Position numbers and translations under genes: made by a program
Part shown: positions 1-6,475 of the stretch, in pieces
Layout of the letters: every line of letters begins with the position of its first letter
Numbering within the stretch: position 1 is the first letter of the stretch
Source: an uncultured Bacilli bacterium
Lineage (GTDB): Bacteria > Bacillota_I > Bacilli_A > RF39 > UBA660
NCBI GenBank assembly: GCA_947625425.1
Contig: CANQOH010000008.1
Location: forward strand, 1-40,312
DNA length: 40,312 nt
Direction: 5' to 3'
The notes under the pieces: generated by a model
Told to the model about the DNA's origin: nothing
The model's database searches: none
The model's input: only the letters and a program-made list of their open reading frames with translations

Positions 1-31
1 ATAGAAAAATTATTTAAAAAAATTATGCATA

Positions 32-62
32 AAAAAACCTCCAGAAAAATCTGGGGGGTTTG
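32..62 (+). terminator. Terminator-like hairpin of the gene left of the window
   Basis: AACCTCCAG (36-44) pairs with CTGGGGG (51 onward) around an A-rich loop, with one G-U pair. No long U run follows, so this may be an RNA 3' structure rather than a classical terminator. The gene it belongs to is outside the window. Confidence 0.45.
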
Positions 63-75
63 TCTACACTCTGAG

Positions 76-109
76 AAATAGAAGCTAATAAATAGCTTCT
101 ATTTTTTTT
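76..109 (+). terminator. Rho-independent terminator upstream of spoVS
   Basis: A perfect 11-bp stem, AAATAGAAGCT (76-86) with AGCTTCTATTT (94-104), has a 7-nt loop and is followed by a T run. It closes whatever transcript enters from the left. The same AGAAGCT...AGCTTCT core recurs just after spoVS. Confidence 0.8.
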
Positions 110-121
110 CATATAAAAATA

Positions 122-157
122 TCTCTTTCATATATTTAAATATAGAAAGAGAGGAAG
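122..157 (+). promoter_or_regulatory. Hairpin overlapping the spoVS ribosome binding site
   Basis: TCTCTTTC (122-129) is the exact complement of GAAAGAGA (145-152). With one bulged A, another four pairs (131-134 with 141-144) extend the stem inward. The right arm runs into the Shine-Dalgarno GAGAGGAAG (149-157), so a folded leader would partly hide the ribosome binding site. No convincing SigA -35/-10 pair is visible between the upstream terminator and this hairpin. Confidence 0.5.
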
Positions 158-160
158 CAA

Positions 161-421
161 ATGGAAATACTAAAAGTATCTAGTAAATCTAATCCAAGTA
201 AAGTAGCAGGAGCTATTGCTAATATCTTTAGAGAAAAAGGTGGAGTAGAACTTCAAACAGTAGGAGCTGGAGCTCTAAATCAAGCTGTCAAAGCTGTCTC
301 TATAGCTAGAGGATATATATCACCAAGTGGTATTAACCTTGTTTGCATTCCAGCCTTTACCGATATTGAAATTGACGGCAAAGAAAAAACTGCTATTAAA
401 CTAATTATAGAAGCTAAATAG
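161..421 (+). CDS. spoVS: Stage V sporulation protein S (SpoVS)
   Basis: The 86-residue product has the same length as Bacillus SpoVS and matches it along its whole length: MEILKVS at the N-terminus, GAGALNQAVKAV in the middle, then IARG, SGI and CIPAFTDI, and a TAIKLI tail. SpoVS is a small Alba-like, probably nucleic-acid-binding protein. In B. subtilis it is needed for normal spore coat assembly and affects septation, and homologues also occur in non-spore-formers. The ATG follows GAGAGGAAG at good spacing. The gene is monocistronic, lying between a terminator and a hairpin that uses its own stop codon. Together with cotE downstream it suggests, but does not prove, sporulation. Confidence 0.97.
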   Translation: MEILKVSSKSNPSKVAGAIANIFREKGGVELQTVGAGALNQAVKAVSIARGYISPSGINLVCIPAFTDIEIDGKEKTAIKLIIEAK

Positions 422-430
422 CTTCTTTTT
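409..430 (+). terminator. spoVS terminator, stop codon inside stem
   Basis: AGAAGCT (409-415), loop AAAT, AGCTTCT (420-426), then T's. The spoVS stop codon TAG (419-421) lies at the loop and right arm. Confidence 0.8.
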
Positions 431-444
431 ATTTTCTTAATCTA

Positions 445-453
445 TGATATAAT
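445..453 (+). promoter_or_regulatory. Extended -10 promoter for the unknown gene and pta
   Basis: TGATATAAT is an extended -10 (TGnTATAAT, with TATAAT at 448-453). No good -35 is present at the expected distance, as often seen with extended -10 promoters. Confidence 0.6.
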
Positions 454-478
454 AAACATAGAATAAAAGGTGAATAAA

Positions 479-1165
479 ATGATCGAAGATTTAAAAAAAT
501 TAATATATCCAATTCCTAAAAATGAAATAGATAAAACTAATATTGAAAAGAATATATTTAAATTAATGCGTACCAGTATTCTTGAAAAAAACTATGAAAT
601 TCAAGTTGGACCTTATATTTTAAATTTTAATCCTGATGAATTAAAAGTCTTTTATGAAAATGAATTTACTAAAGTTGAATTATCTAACGAAGACTTTTAT
701 TATGAAACAATGAGACCATTAGAAACTAAATATTATTGTTTATCTAATGAAAATAAAGAAACTTATTCTTTAGATACTCCATATTATATTGTTGATAATA
801 ATATCGTCAATATTGCTGGTGTCTTTGAAGAACATTATTCTCTTGAATTAGTATCAGAAAATCCTAATATCAATATTATGGATAATTTAAATGTTCCATC
901 TTCATTTGATCTTGTTACAAATGATGAAAATGGTCTTACTTTAGCTCATGAAATTCAAAAAGAAGACCAAAGATTTAATCCCTTAACATTATTTAATAAT
1001 AATGTTAAAGAAGTTTACTATGATGAAGAAAAAGCTCTTTTTGTTAATAAAGATACTTACAAAAATGAAAAATATCAAAAATATTTACCAGATTTAGTTA
1101 AAGAAAAAGAAATAGTTACTTTTATTTTTAATACGATGAAAGATTTTTATAATAAATATCAATAA
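479..1165 (+). CDS. Unknown protein upstream of pta
   Basis: I do not recognise this 228-residue protein. It is acidic and soluble, with no signal peptide or membrane segment and no obvious catalytic motif; Tyr, Asn and Glu are abundant. A GTG nine bases upstream (470) is in frame, but AAAGGTG (466-472) is placed correctly for the ATG at 479, so I chose the latter. The gene is followed after 15 nt by pta with its own ribosome binding site, and no terminator intervenes, so the two are probably cotranscribed. A link to acetate metabolism is possible from context only. Confidence 0.85.
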   Translation: MIEDLKKLIYPIPKNEIDKTNIEKNIFKLMRTSILEKNYEIQVGPYILNFNPDELKVFYENEFTKVELSNEDFYYETMRPLETKYYCLSNENKETYSLDTPYYIVDNNIVNIAGVFEEHYSLELVSENPNINIMDNLNVPSSFDLVTNDENGLTLAHEIQKEDQRFNPLTLFNNNVKEVYYDEEKALFVNKDTYKNEKYQKYLPDLVKEKEIVTFIFNTMKDFYNKYQ

Positions 1166-1180
1166 GAAAGAAGGCCGAAT

Positions 1181-2179
1181 ATGAGCTTTATTGAAGAAAT
1201 AAAAACTAGAGCAAAAAATAATATAACAACCATAATTCTTCCTGAATCAATGGACATAAGAGTATTAAAAGCTGCAAATATTTGTCAAAAAGAACAAATT
1301 GCTAAAATAATCTTAATTGGTCGTGAAGAAGAAATTCATTCTTTAGCTTCTAAAGAAAATATTGATTTAAGTAATATTGAAATAATTAATCCTTTTAATA
1401 GTGATTTAACTGAAACACTAATTAATGACTTATATGAGTTACGTAAAGAAAAAGGTATGACCCTTGAAGAAGCTAAAAGATTATTGTTAGAAGATTACAT
1501 GTATTATGCTTGTATGTTAGTCAAAAATAATTTAGCTGATGGTATTGTATCTGGGGCCTGTCATTCAACAGCTAATACTTTACGACCAGCTCTGCAAATC
1601 ATTAAAACTGAAGATAATTGTAAATTAGTATCAGCTTTCTTCTTAATGATTGTTCCTAATTGTGAATATGGTTATAATGGAACCTTCATCTTTAGTGATG
1701 CTGGTCTCGAACAAAACCCAACACCTGATCGTTTAGCGGCTATTGCTGCATCTTCTGCTAAATCATTTAAACTTCTTACTGGTGAAACACCTATAACAGC
1801 TATGTTATCCCATTCAACAATGGGAAGCGCTAAACATGCTGATGTTGATAAAGTAGTTGAAGCCGTTAATATTGCTAAAGCCGAATATCCTGAATACTTA
1901 ATTGATGGTGAATTACAACTAGATGCGGCGATAGTTCCAGAAGTCGCTCAAATGAAAGCACCAAATTCCAAAGTCGCTGGTCATGCTAACGTCTTAATAT
2001 TCCCTGATTTAGATGCTGGAAATATTGGTTATAAACTAGTTCAAAGATTAGCTAAAGCTGAAAGTTACGGTCCAATTACTCAGGGAATTAAAAAACCAGT
2101 CAATGATTTATCAAGAGGATGTTCAGTCGATGATATAGTAGGGGTAGTTGCTATAACTTCCGTCCAAGCTGCCAAATAA
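1181..2179 (+). CDS. pta: Phosphate acetyltransferase
   Basis: Interconverts acetyl-CoA and acetyl phosphate (EC 2.3.1.8), the first step of the Pta-AckA acetate pathway that yields ATP in fermenting Firmicutes. The 332 residues have the usual length of the short single-domain Pta. Typical blocks are visible: ILPESMDIRVLKAA at the N-terminus, DGIVSGACHSTANTLRPALQ near 120-140, SDAGLEQNPTPDRLA near 170-185, MLSHSTMGSAKH near 205-216, then DGELQLDAAIVPEVAQMKAP and NVLIFPDLDAGNIGYKLVQR. The family also contains phosphate butyryltransferases, but these motifs favour Pta. AGAAGG precedes the ATG. ackA is not in the window. Confidence 0.96.
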   Translation: MSFIEEIKTRAKNNITTIILPESMDIRVLKAANICQKEQIAKIILIGREEEIHSLASKENIDLSNIEIINPFNSDLTETLINDLYELRKEKGMTLEEAKRLLLEDYMYYACMLVKNNLADGIVSGACHSTANTLRPALQIIKTEDNCKLVSAFFLMIVPNCEYGYNGTFIFSDAGLEQNPTPDRLAAIAASSAKSFKLLTGETPITAMLSHSTMGSAKHADVDKVVEAVNIAKAEYPEYLIDGELQLDAAIVPEVAQMKAPNSKVAGHANVLIFPDLDAGNIGYKLVQRLAKAESYGPITQGIKKPVNDLSRGCSVDDIVGVVAITSVQAAK

Positions 2180-2204
2180 AAAATGCTATTGCTAGCATTT
2201 TTTT
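2178..2204. terminator. Bidirectional terminator between pta and the convergent gene
   Basis: AAATGCTA (2181-2188), loop TTGC, TAGCATTT (2193-2200), flanked by A's on the left and T's on the right, so it can act on both strands. It touches the pta stop and the stop codon of the minus-strand gene. Confidence 0.85.
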
Positions 2205-3483
2205 AATATATTGAATATATAGTTACTGCCATCATCATAATGGCAACAATAATAATTGCTACTATAACAAACAATGTTGAAATAGCTCCTTTATTTTCTG
2301 CATCACTTTGATTTTGATTATATTTTAAAGTTAATTTTTGAACTTCTTCTTTAACTTTATTTGGATCTTTAGTTAATTCAGGATCATTTTTCTTTAATTC
2401 AAACTCATTAGCTTTCTTAATTGCTTCTTCTTGCTTTTTATTTAGTTCCGTACTTTCGTCATTTTCATATTGTAAACCATATACATATGCTCTAAATCTA
2501 TTTAATAAATTCATTAACTCCGGTAATAAATAATCTTCATAAATTACTAAGTCACCTAAATATGCATAGAATAGATTAATACTTTTTCTTTCTTCTTCTG
2601 TTAAATCTAAATCAGAATTTAATAAACGATAGAATTCTTCTTCTGAAATCAATACTTCAACTTCTTCAGTATTCTTCTTTTTTTCATCTACTTTAGAATC
2701 TTGAGTATTATTACCAGCAACACCTTCATCAGTCACATTCTGATGATGTCTTTCCGTGACTAAATCACCATCTTTATCTTTATCAAAAGTAACAACTTCA
2801 TGTTTATTAACATCACGATCATCAGCTACAACTGCAATATCACTTTGTTCATTACCATATACTCTTACTGATTTATCATCGCGATATGGATCATTAAGAA
2901 CATCCATTTTATTTGCAAAATCCTCAGATACTTCAGCAGATTCACTTAAATCTCTTGCTTGTTCTAAATTAACTTGATATAGCTTTCTATTAATTGCTTC
3001 TATTAATTCATCAGGTGTAATATTTCCGTTGCTACGACCTTTTAAAGTTTCATAAATTGTAAAAATATCAACATTACGATCATTAGTGAATAAATGGTCT
3101 TTTCCTGAACTATCAACAATATTAAAATACTCTTTAGTAATAACTCCATCAGTTTTTCTTACAATACTAACACTTTGCATTAAAGGATTTTCTTTTTGAA
3201 TAACCTCAAGCTTTTCCTCATTTTTATCTTCTTTCTTTTTTGAAGCTAAGAATGTAGCATGTAATCTAATAATTTTAAATATATCTTCCGCTGATAGAGA
3301 ACTTAATGAACTAGCAAAAGCAGTATCGCCACTTAATAAATCATTAACATTAAATTCACTAATATCAACTTTTTCTCCATTATACATTAAATATTTGCCT
3401 TTTAAAGCTAATCCCCCAAGGCTATCAGGAAATTGTTCATATAAATTAGATAAAGTATTTCTATTAACTTCAAGTATCTCCAT
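2203..3483 (-). CDS. Unknown tail-anchored acidic protein
   Basis: I do not recognise this 426-residue protein. It has no signal peptide. Its last ~25 residues (about 401-424) form one hydrophobic segment rich in Ile, Val, Met and Ala, followed by only a few residues, which makes it a candidate C-terminal tail-anchored protein with a cytoplasmic body. The body is charged and mostly helical in appearance, with Glu/Lys-rich stretches around 85-100 and 260-280 and a helical region at 330-395 just before the anchor. AGGTGAT precedes the ATG. It is transcribed divergently from sufB from overlapping promoters and converges on pta. Confidence 0.88.
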   Translation of the reverse strand: MEILEVNRNTLSNLYEQFPDSLGGLALKGKYLMYNGEKVDISEFNVNDLLSGDTAFASSLSSLSAEDIFKIIRLHATFLASKKKEDKNEEKLEVIQKENPLMQSVSIVRKTDGVITKEYFNIVDSSGKDHLFTNDRNVDIFTIYETLKGRSNGNITPDELIEAINRKLYQVNLEQARDLSESAEVSEDFANKMDVLNDPYRDDKSVRVYGNEQSDIAVVADDRDVNKHEVVTFDKDKDGDLVTERHHQNVTDEGVAGNNTQDSKVDEKKKNTEEVEVLISEEEFYRLLNSDLDLTEEERKSINLFYAYLGDLVIYEDYLLPELMNLLNRFRAYVYGLQYENDESTELNKKQEEAIKKANEFELKKNDPELTKDPNKVKEEVQKLTLKYNQNQSDAENKGAISTLFVIVAIIIVAIMMMAVTIYSIY

Positions 3484-3499
3484 ATTATCACCTATTATA

Positions 3500-3550
3500 A
3501 TAGTACCATTTTATTTGTTAGTTTTCAAACAATAATTAATGTTGTATAAT
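3500..3550. promoter_or_regulatory. Overlapping divergent promoters for sufB and the tail-anchored gene
   Basis: On the minus strand, TTGAAA (3528-3523), a 17-nt spacer and TACTAT (3505-3500) preceded by TGG form an extended-10 SigA promoter. On the plus strand, TTTTCA (3522-3527), a 17-nt spacer and TATAAT (3545-3550) form a promoter for sufB. The two -35 elements share the same few bases, so the two polymerases should compete. Confidence 0.65.
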
Positions 3551-3560
3551 AATTAGCGTG

Positions 3561-4862
3561 ATGATTATGAAAAGGAAATTAAATGAACAATTTATCATAG
3601 ATTTATCCAAAAAGAAAAATGAACCAGAATGGATGTTAGAATTTCGTTTAAAATCATATGCTAAATTCAAAGAATTAGATAATCCAAAATTTGGTCCTAA
3701 AATCGAATTAGATTTTGATAATTTAACTTACTATAAAGGTACTGAAGAAAAATTAACTAATGATTGGCAAAGAGTTAATTGTAGTATCAGAAATAGTTTT
3801 GATAAATTAGGAGTTATTGATGCTGAAAAGAAATATCTTGGTGGTGTTACTAACCAATTTGAAAGTGAAGTAGTATATCATAATCAATCTCTTAAGGATA
3901 AAGGAATTATTTTTACATCTACCGATGATGCCTTACAAAAATATCCTGAATTATTTAAAGAATATTTTAATCATTTAGTAAATTATGCTGAAAATAAATA
4001 TACGGCTTTAAATGGAGCTGTATGGTCAGGTGGATCATTTATATATATTCCTAAAGGTGTTAAAGTTGATCGCCCATTACAAAGTTACTTCCGTATTGAA
4101 ACTGAAAGTTTAGGTCAGTTTGAAAGAACAATTATTATTGTTGATGAAGGTGCTGATTTAAGCTATATCGAAGGATGTACTGCTAAAGAATATAGTGTTA
4201 CTTCATTGCATGCTGGAGTCGTTGAAATCTTTATAAAAAAACACGCTCATTGTCGTTATTCAACTATTCAAAACTGGTCAACTGATGTTTACAACTTAGT
4301 TACTAAAAGAGCTATTGTCGATGATTATGGTACCATGGAATGGGTAGATGGCAATATCGGTAGTAAAGTTACTATGAAATATCCTTCATGTATTTTAAAA
4401 GGTGAGGGTGCCACCGGTAATTCCATTTCTATTGCTTATGCTAAAGAAGGTCAACAATTAGATGCTGGTGCTAAAATGATTCATCTAGCTCCTAATACTA
4501 AAAGCAATATAGTCAGTAAATCAATCGCCTCTAATGGTGGTGTAAGTAACTATCGTGGTCTTACTAAAATTTCTAAAAATGCTATTAATAGTAAAGCTAC
4601 GATTAAATGTGATACTATTATCTTAGATGATATATCTAAAAGTGATACCTTCCCAACAAATATTGTCGGCAATAATACTAGTACTTTAGAACATGAAGCA
4701 ACTATATCTAAAGTCAGCGCTGAAAAGATGTTTTATCTAACTAGTAAAGGTCTAAGTGAAAATAGTGCTAAAGAATTACTTATCATGGGCTTTATTAGTG
4801 ATTTCAAAAAAGAATTACCTATGGAATATGCTGTAGAACTAAATCGATTACTAAAAGAATAA
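3561..4862 (+). CDS. sufB: Fe-S cluster assembly protein SufB
   Basis: Scaffold subunit of the SUF iron-sulphur cluster assembly complex (SufBC2D), on which clusters are built from sulphur delivered by SufS/SufU. Family landmarks are clear: EPEWMLEFRLKS near 21, YLGGVTNQFESEVVYH near 93-108, NGAVWSGGSFIYIPKGVKV near 150-168, TIQNWSTDVYNLVTKR, MEWVDGNIGSKVTMKYPSC, and CDTIILDD with Cys350 in the region of the E. coli scaffold Cys. About 433 residues, so it lacks roughly 25 N-terminal residues relative to B. subtilis SufB. Possible starts are GTG 3558, ATG 3561 and ATG 3567; none has a Shine-Dalgarno, and the predicted transcript begins near 3557. sufC, D, S and U are not adjacent. Confidence 0.95.
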   Translation: MIMKRKLNEQFIIDLSKKKNEPEWMLEFRLKSYAKFKELDNPKFGPKIELDFDNLTYYKGTEEKLTNDWQRVNCSIRNSFDKLGVIDAEKKYLGGVTNQFESEVVYHNQSLKDKGIIFTSTDDALQKYPELFKEYFNHLVNYAENKYTALNGAVWSGGSFIYIPKGVKVDRPLQSYFRIETESLGQFERTIIIVDEGADLSYIEGCTAKEYSVTSLHAGVVEIFIKKHAHCRYSTIQNWSTDVYNLVTKRAIVDDYGTMEWVDGNIGSKVTMKYPSCILKGEGATGNSISIAYAKEGQQLDAGAKMIHLAPNTKSNIVSKSIASNGGVSNYRGLTKISKNAINSKATIKCDTIILDDISKSDTFPTNIVGNNTSTLEHEATISKVSAEKMFYLTSKGLSENSAKELLIMGFISDFKKELPMEYAVELNRLLKE

Positions 4863-4921
4863 AATACCTAAAAAAAATGAAAACCCATATAAAATAATAA
4901 AGTAGTTAAAATAATTAAAAC

Positions 4922-4957
4922 AAAAAAGATGTTTCTCTTAGAAAAAACATCTTTTTT
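4922..4957 (+). terminator. sufB terminator
   Basis: AAAAAAGATGTTT (4922-4934) pairs with AAACATCTTTTTT (4945-4957), a 13-bp A/T-flanked stem ending in T's. The 59 bases between the sufB stop and this hairpin are A-rich and show nothing else. Confidence 0.85.
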
Positions 4958-4993
4958 AATTCCTATCTAAAACAAAATTTCTAAAATAGTCAT

Positions 4994-5022
4994 TTGAACA
5001 ATAAAACAAAACTTGATAGTAT
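4994..5022 (+). promoter_or_regulatory. Promoter of ssb
   Basis: TTGAAC (4994-4999), a 17-nt spacer, TAGTAT (5017-5022). Confidence 0.6.
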
Positions 5023-5042
5023 TCGTCCTTGAAAGGAGGAAT
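5021..5042 (+). promoter_or_regulatory. Hairpin containing the ssb Shine-Dalgarno
   Basis: ATTCGTCCT (5021-5029) can pair with AGGAGGAAT (5034-5042), eight of nine positions, closing a TGAA loop. The right arm is the Shine-Dalgarno AAGGAGG (5033-5039) itself. If it forms, it would block initiation of ssb. Confidence 0.45.
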
Positions 5043-5046
5043 ACAA

Positions 5047-5394
5047 ATGCTAAATCAAGTTGTTTTAGTTGGAAGATTAACAAGTGATGTTGAAGTAACT
5101 AAAACTGAAGATGGTAAAAAAGTTAGTAATTTAACTTTAGCAGTTCAACGTACTTTTAAAAATAGTGAAGGTATTTATGAAGCTGACTTTATAAAATGTA
5201 CTTTATGGAATGCTGTCGCTTCAAGTACTAGTGAATATTGCCATAAAGGAGATATTGTTGGTATTAAAGGTCGTCTTCAAGTATCTACCTACGAAGATAA
5301 AGATGGAAACAAAAAGACTTCTACTGAAGTCATTGCTGAAAAAGTAACATTCTTATCTAGTAAGAAAGAAGATGATGAAGAACAAGAAGATTAA
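5047..5394 (+). CDS. ssb: Single-stranded DNA-binding protein (short form)
   Basis: Binds single-stranded DNA during replication, repair and recombination. The OB fold is typical: MLNQVVLVGRLTSD at the start, VSNLTLAVQRTFKN near 28-41, DFIKCTLWNAVA near 47-58, KGDIVGIKGRLQVSTYED near 67-84, then VTFLSS. At 115 residues it is shorter than housekeeping SSBs (about 160-175) and has almost no linker. It ends in an acidic run, KKEDDEEQED, without the Pro-Phe tip that recruits partner proteins. It may be a second, SsbB-like copy. The ATG at 5047 follows a perfect AAGGAGG; an in-frame TTG at 5029 lies ahead of that site and is unlikely. Its stop codon overlaps that of the convergent gene. Confidence 0.95.
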   Translation: MLNQVVLVGRLTSDVEVTKTEDGKKVSNLTLAVQRTFKNSEGIYEADFIKCTLWNAVASSTSEYCHKGDIVGIKGRLQVSTYEDKDGNKKTSTEVIAEKVTFLSSKKEDDEEQED

Positions 5395-6389
5395 TATCTC
5401 TTACTAAAAGTTAATTCATCTAATTTATAAGTTGGATTAACTTTTTTTAATATTTCTATACGTCCATCTTCATAAGTCTTTTTTCTATTCTTATATTTTT
5501 TATCTCTTTCATCTTGTAACAAAATAAAATGCTTTAATAATCTATTTCTAACATTTTCTTCTTTAGGTATTCCTATTTTACCAAGGGTTAAACCAACTAT
5601 TGCTACGGTGTCGGCAAATCTATCAATTGGATTTTCACTATCAATTATCGAATCATTACAAGCATCTTCATATACATCAGCTAAAATAAGTCCTAACATA
5701 TATATTTTATAAACATCCTTCGTATCTTGATCAACACCCATTTGATCAAGTTCCCCTAAAGGATCAAAATTATCTGTAAAATAAGCCCAAGTATTTGATA
5801 AAGCCGTTACATCATCACAACCATTACTAATAAAATGATTATATAAATTACATATAACATCTCTTAATAAATCATTTAAAAAAACTAATTTATAATTTTC
5901 ACTATTTTTTTCAAATTCCACTAATTTATCTTCATCATTATTATCATAAATAACTTTTCTATTAAGTTCACATCTATGATTATCAACAAGACTTAAATAA
6001 TATGTTCTAATTAAATCAATCCCAAAGTCATAATTTTCTTTAAATAATCTTATAATATCTTCTAGTTTAGTTGACTTTATATAACGAATAACTGAATCAT
6101 TAGCATTATAACGATAAACATAATATTTACTTAATAGTAAATTCATAAACTTATCTAAATTGCATTCTTCTGGTAGACCATCTTCTACAATTTGACAATA
6201 AACAGCATCAACGACTTCATCGCATAAAACTTCATCAAAATGGGCTTTTAAATAATCATCTTCACTTATTTCATAACCATTCTCATCCCAAAACAAAGCA
6301 TCAAAATCATTCTGTAGAGTTCCTTGACATTCTAAATAAGCTTCATACATATCAAATAATATATCCATTAAAAACTGTTCTGTAACCAT
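5391..6389 (-). CDS. Unknown acidic helical protein
   Basis: I do not recognise this 332-residue protein. It has no signal peptide or membrane segment, is strongly acidic in its N-terminal two thirds (many Asp/Glu, with conspicuous Tyr, Leu, Asn and scattered Cys) and has a basic region near 295-310 (DERDKKYKNRKKTYED). Secondary structure looks almost entirely helical. ATG 6389 is preceded by AGGGGTG; an upstream in-frame ATG (6410) lies before that site and is unlikely to be used. The stop codon TAA overlaps the ssb stop on the other strand, and the ssb terminator lies inside its last codons. Confidence 0.85.
   Translation of the reverse strand: MVTEQFLMDILFDMYEAYLECQGTLQNDFDALFWDENGYEISEDDYLKAHFDEVLCDEVVDAVYCQIVEDGLPEECNLDKFMNLLLSKYYVYRYNANDSVIRYIKSTKLEDIIRLFKENYDFGIDLIRTYYLSLVDNHRCELNRKVIYDNNDEDKLVEFEKNSENYKLVFLNDLLRDVICNLYNHFISNGCDDVTALSNTWAYFTDNFDPLGELDQMGVDQDTKDVYKIYMLGLILADVYEDACNDSIIDSENPIDRFADTVAIVGLTLGKIGIPKEENVRNRLLKHFILLQDERDKKYKNRKKTYEDGRIEILKKVNPTYKLDELTFSKRY
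5407..5448 (+). terminator. ssb terminator inside the convergent coding sequence
   Basis: AAAGTTAATTCA (5407-5418) pairs with TGGATTAACTTT (5433-5444) over 12 positions with one G-U pair, with a 14-nt loop and a T run to 5448. It lies antisense to the last codons of the minus-strand gene. Confidence 0.7.
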
Positions 6390-6475
6390 ATTAACACCCC
6401 TAAAATGCATAAAATATATTATATAAAAAAATACTTATAAAATAAAGTAAAACATATAGTTAAATAGGTGATAAT

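Noticed and set aside
470..478. GTG start for the unknown gene before pta
   Set aside because: It lies inside the Shine-Dalgarno AAAGGTG that serves the ATG at 479.
2756..2977. Open frame on the plus strand inside the tail-anchored protein gene
   Set aside because: Ser/Leu/Thr-rich translation of the opposite strand, no ribosome binding site; a shadow of the real gene.
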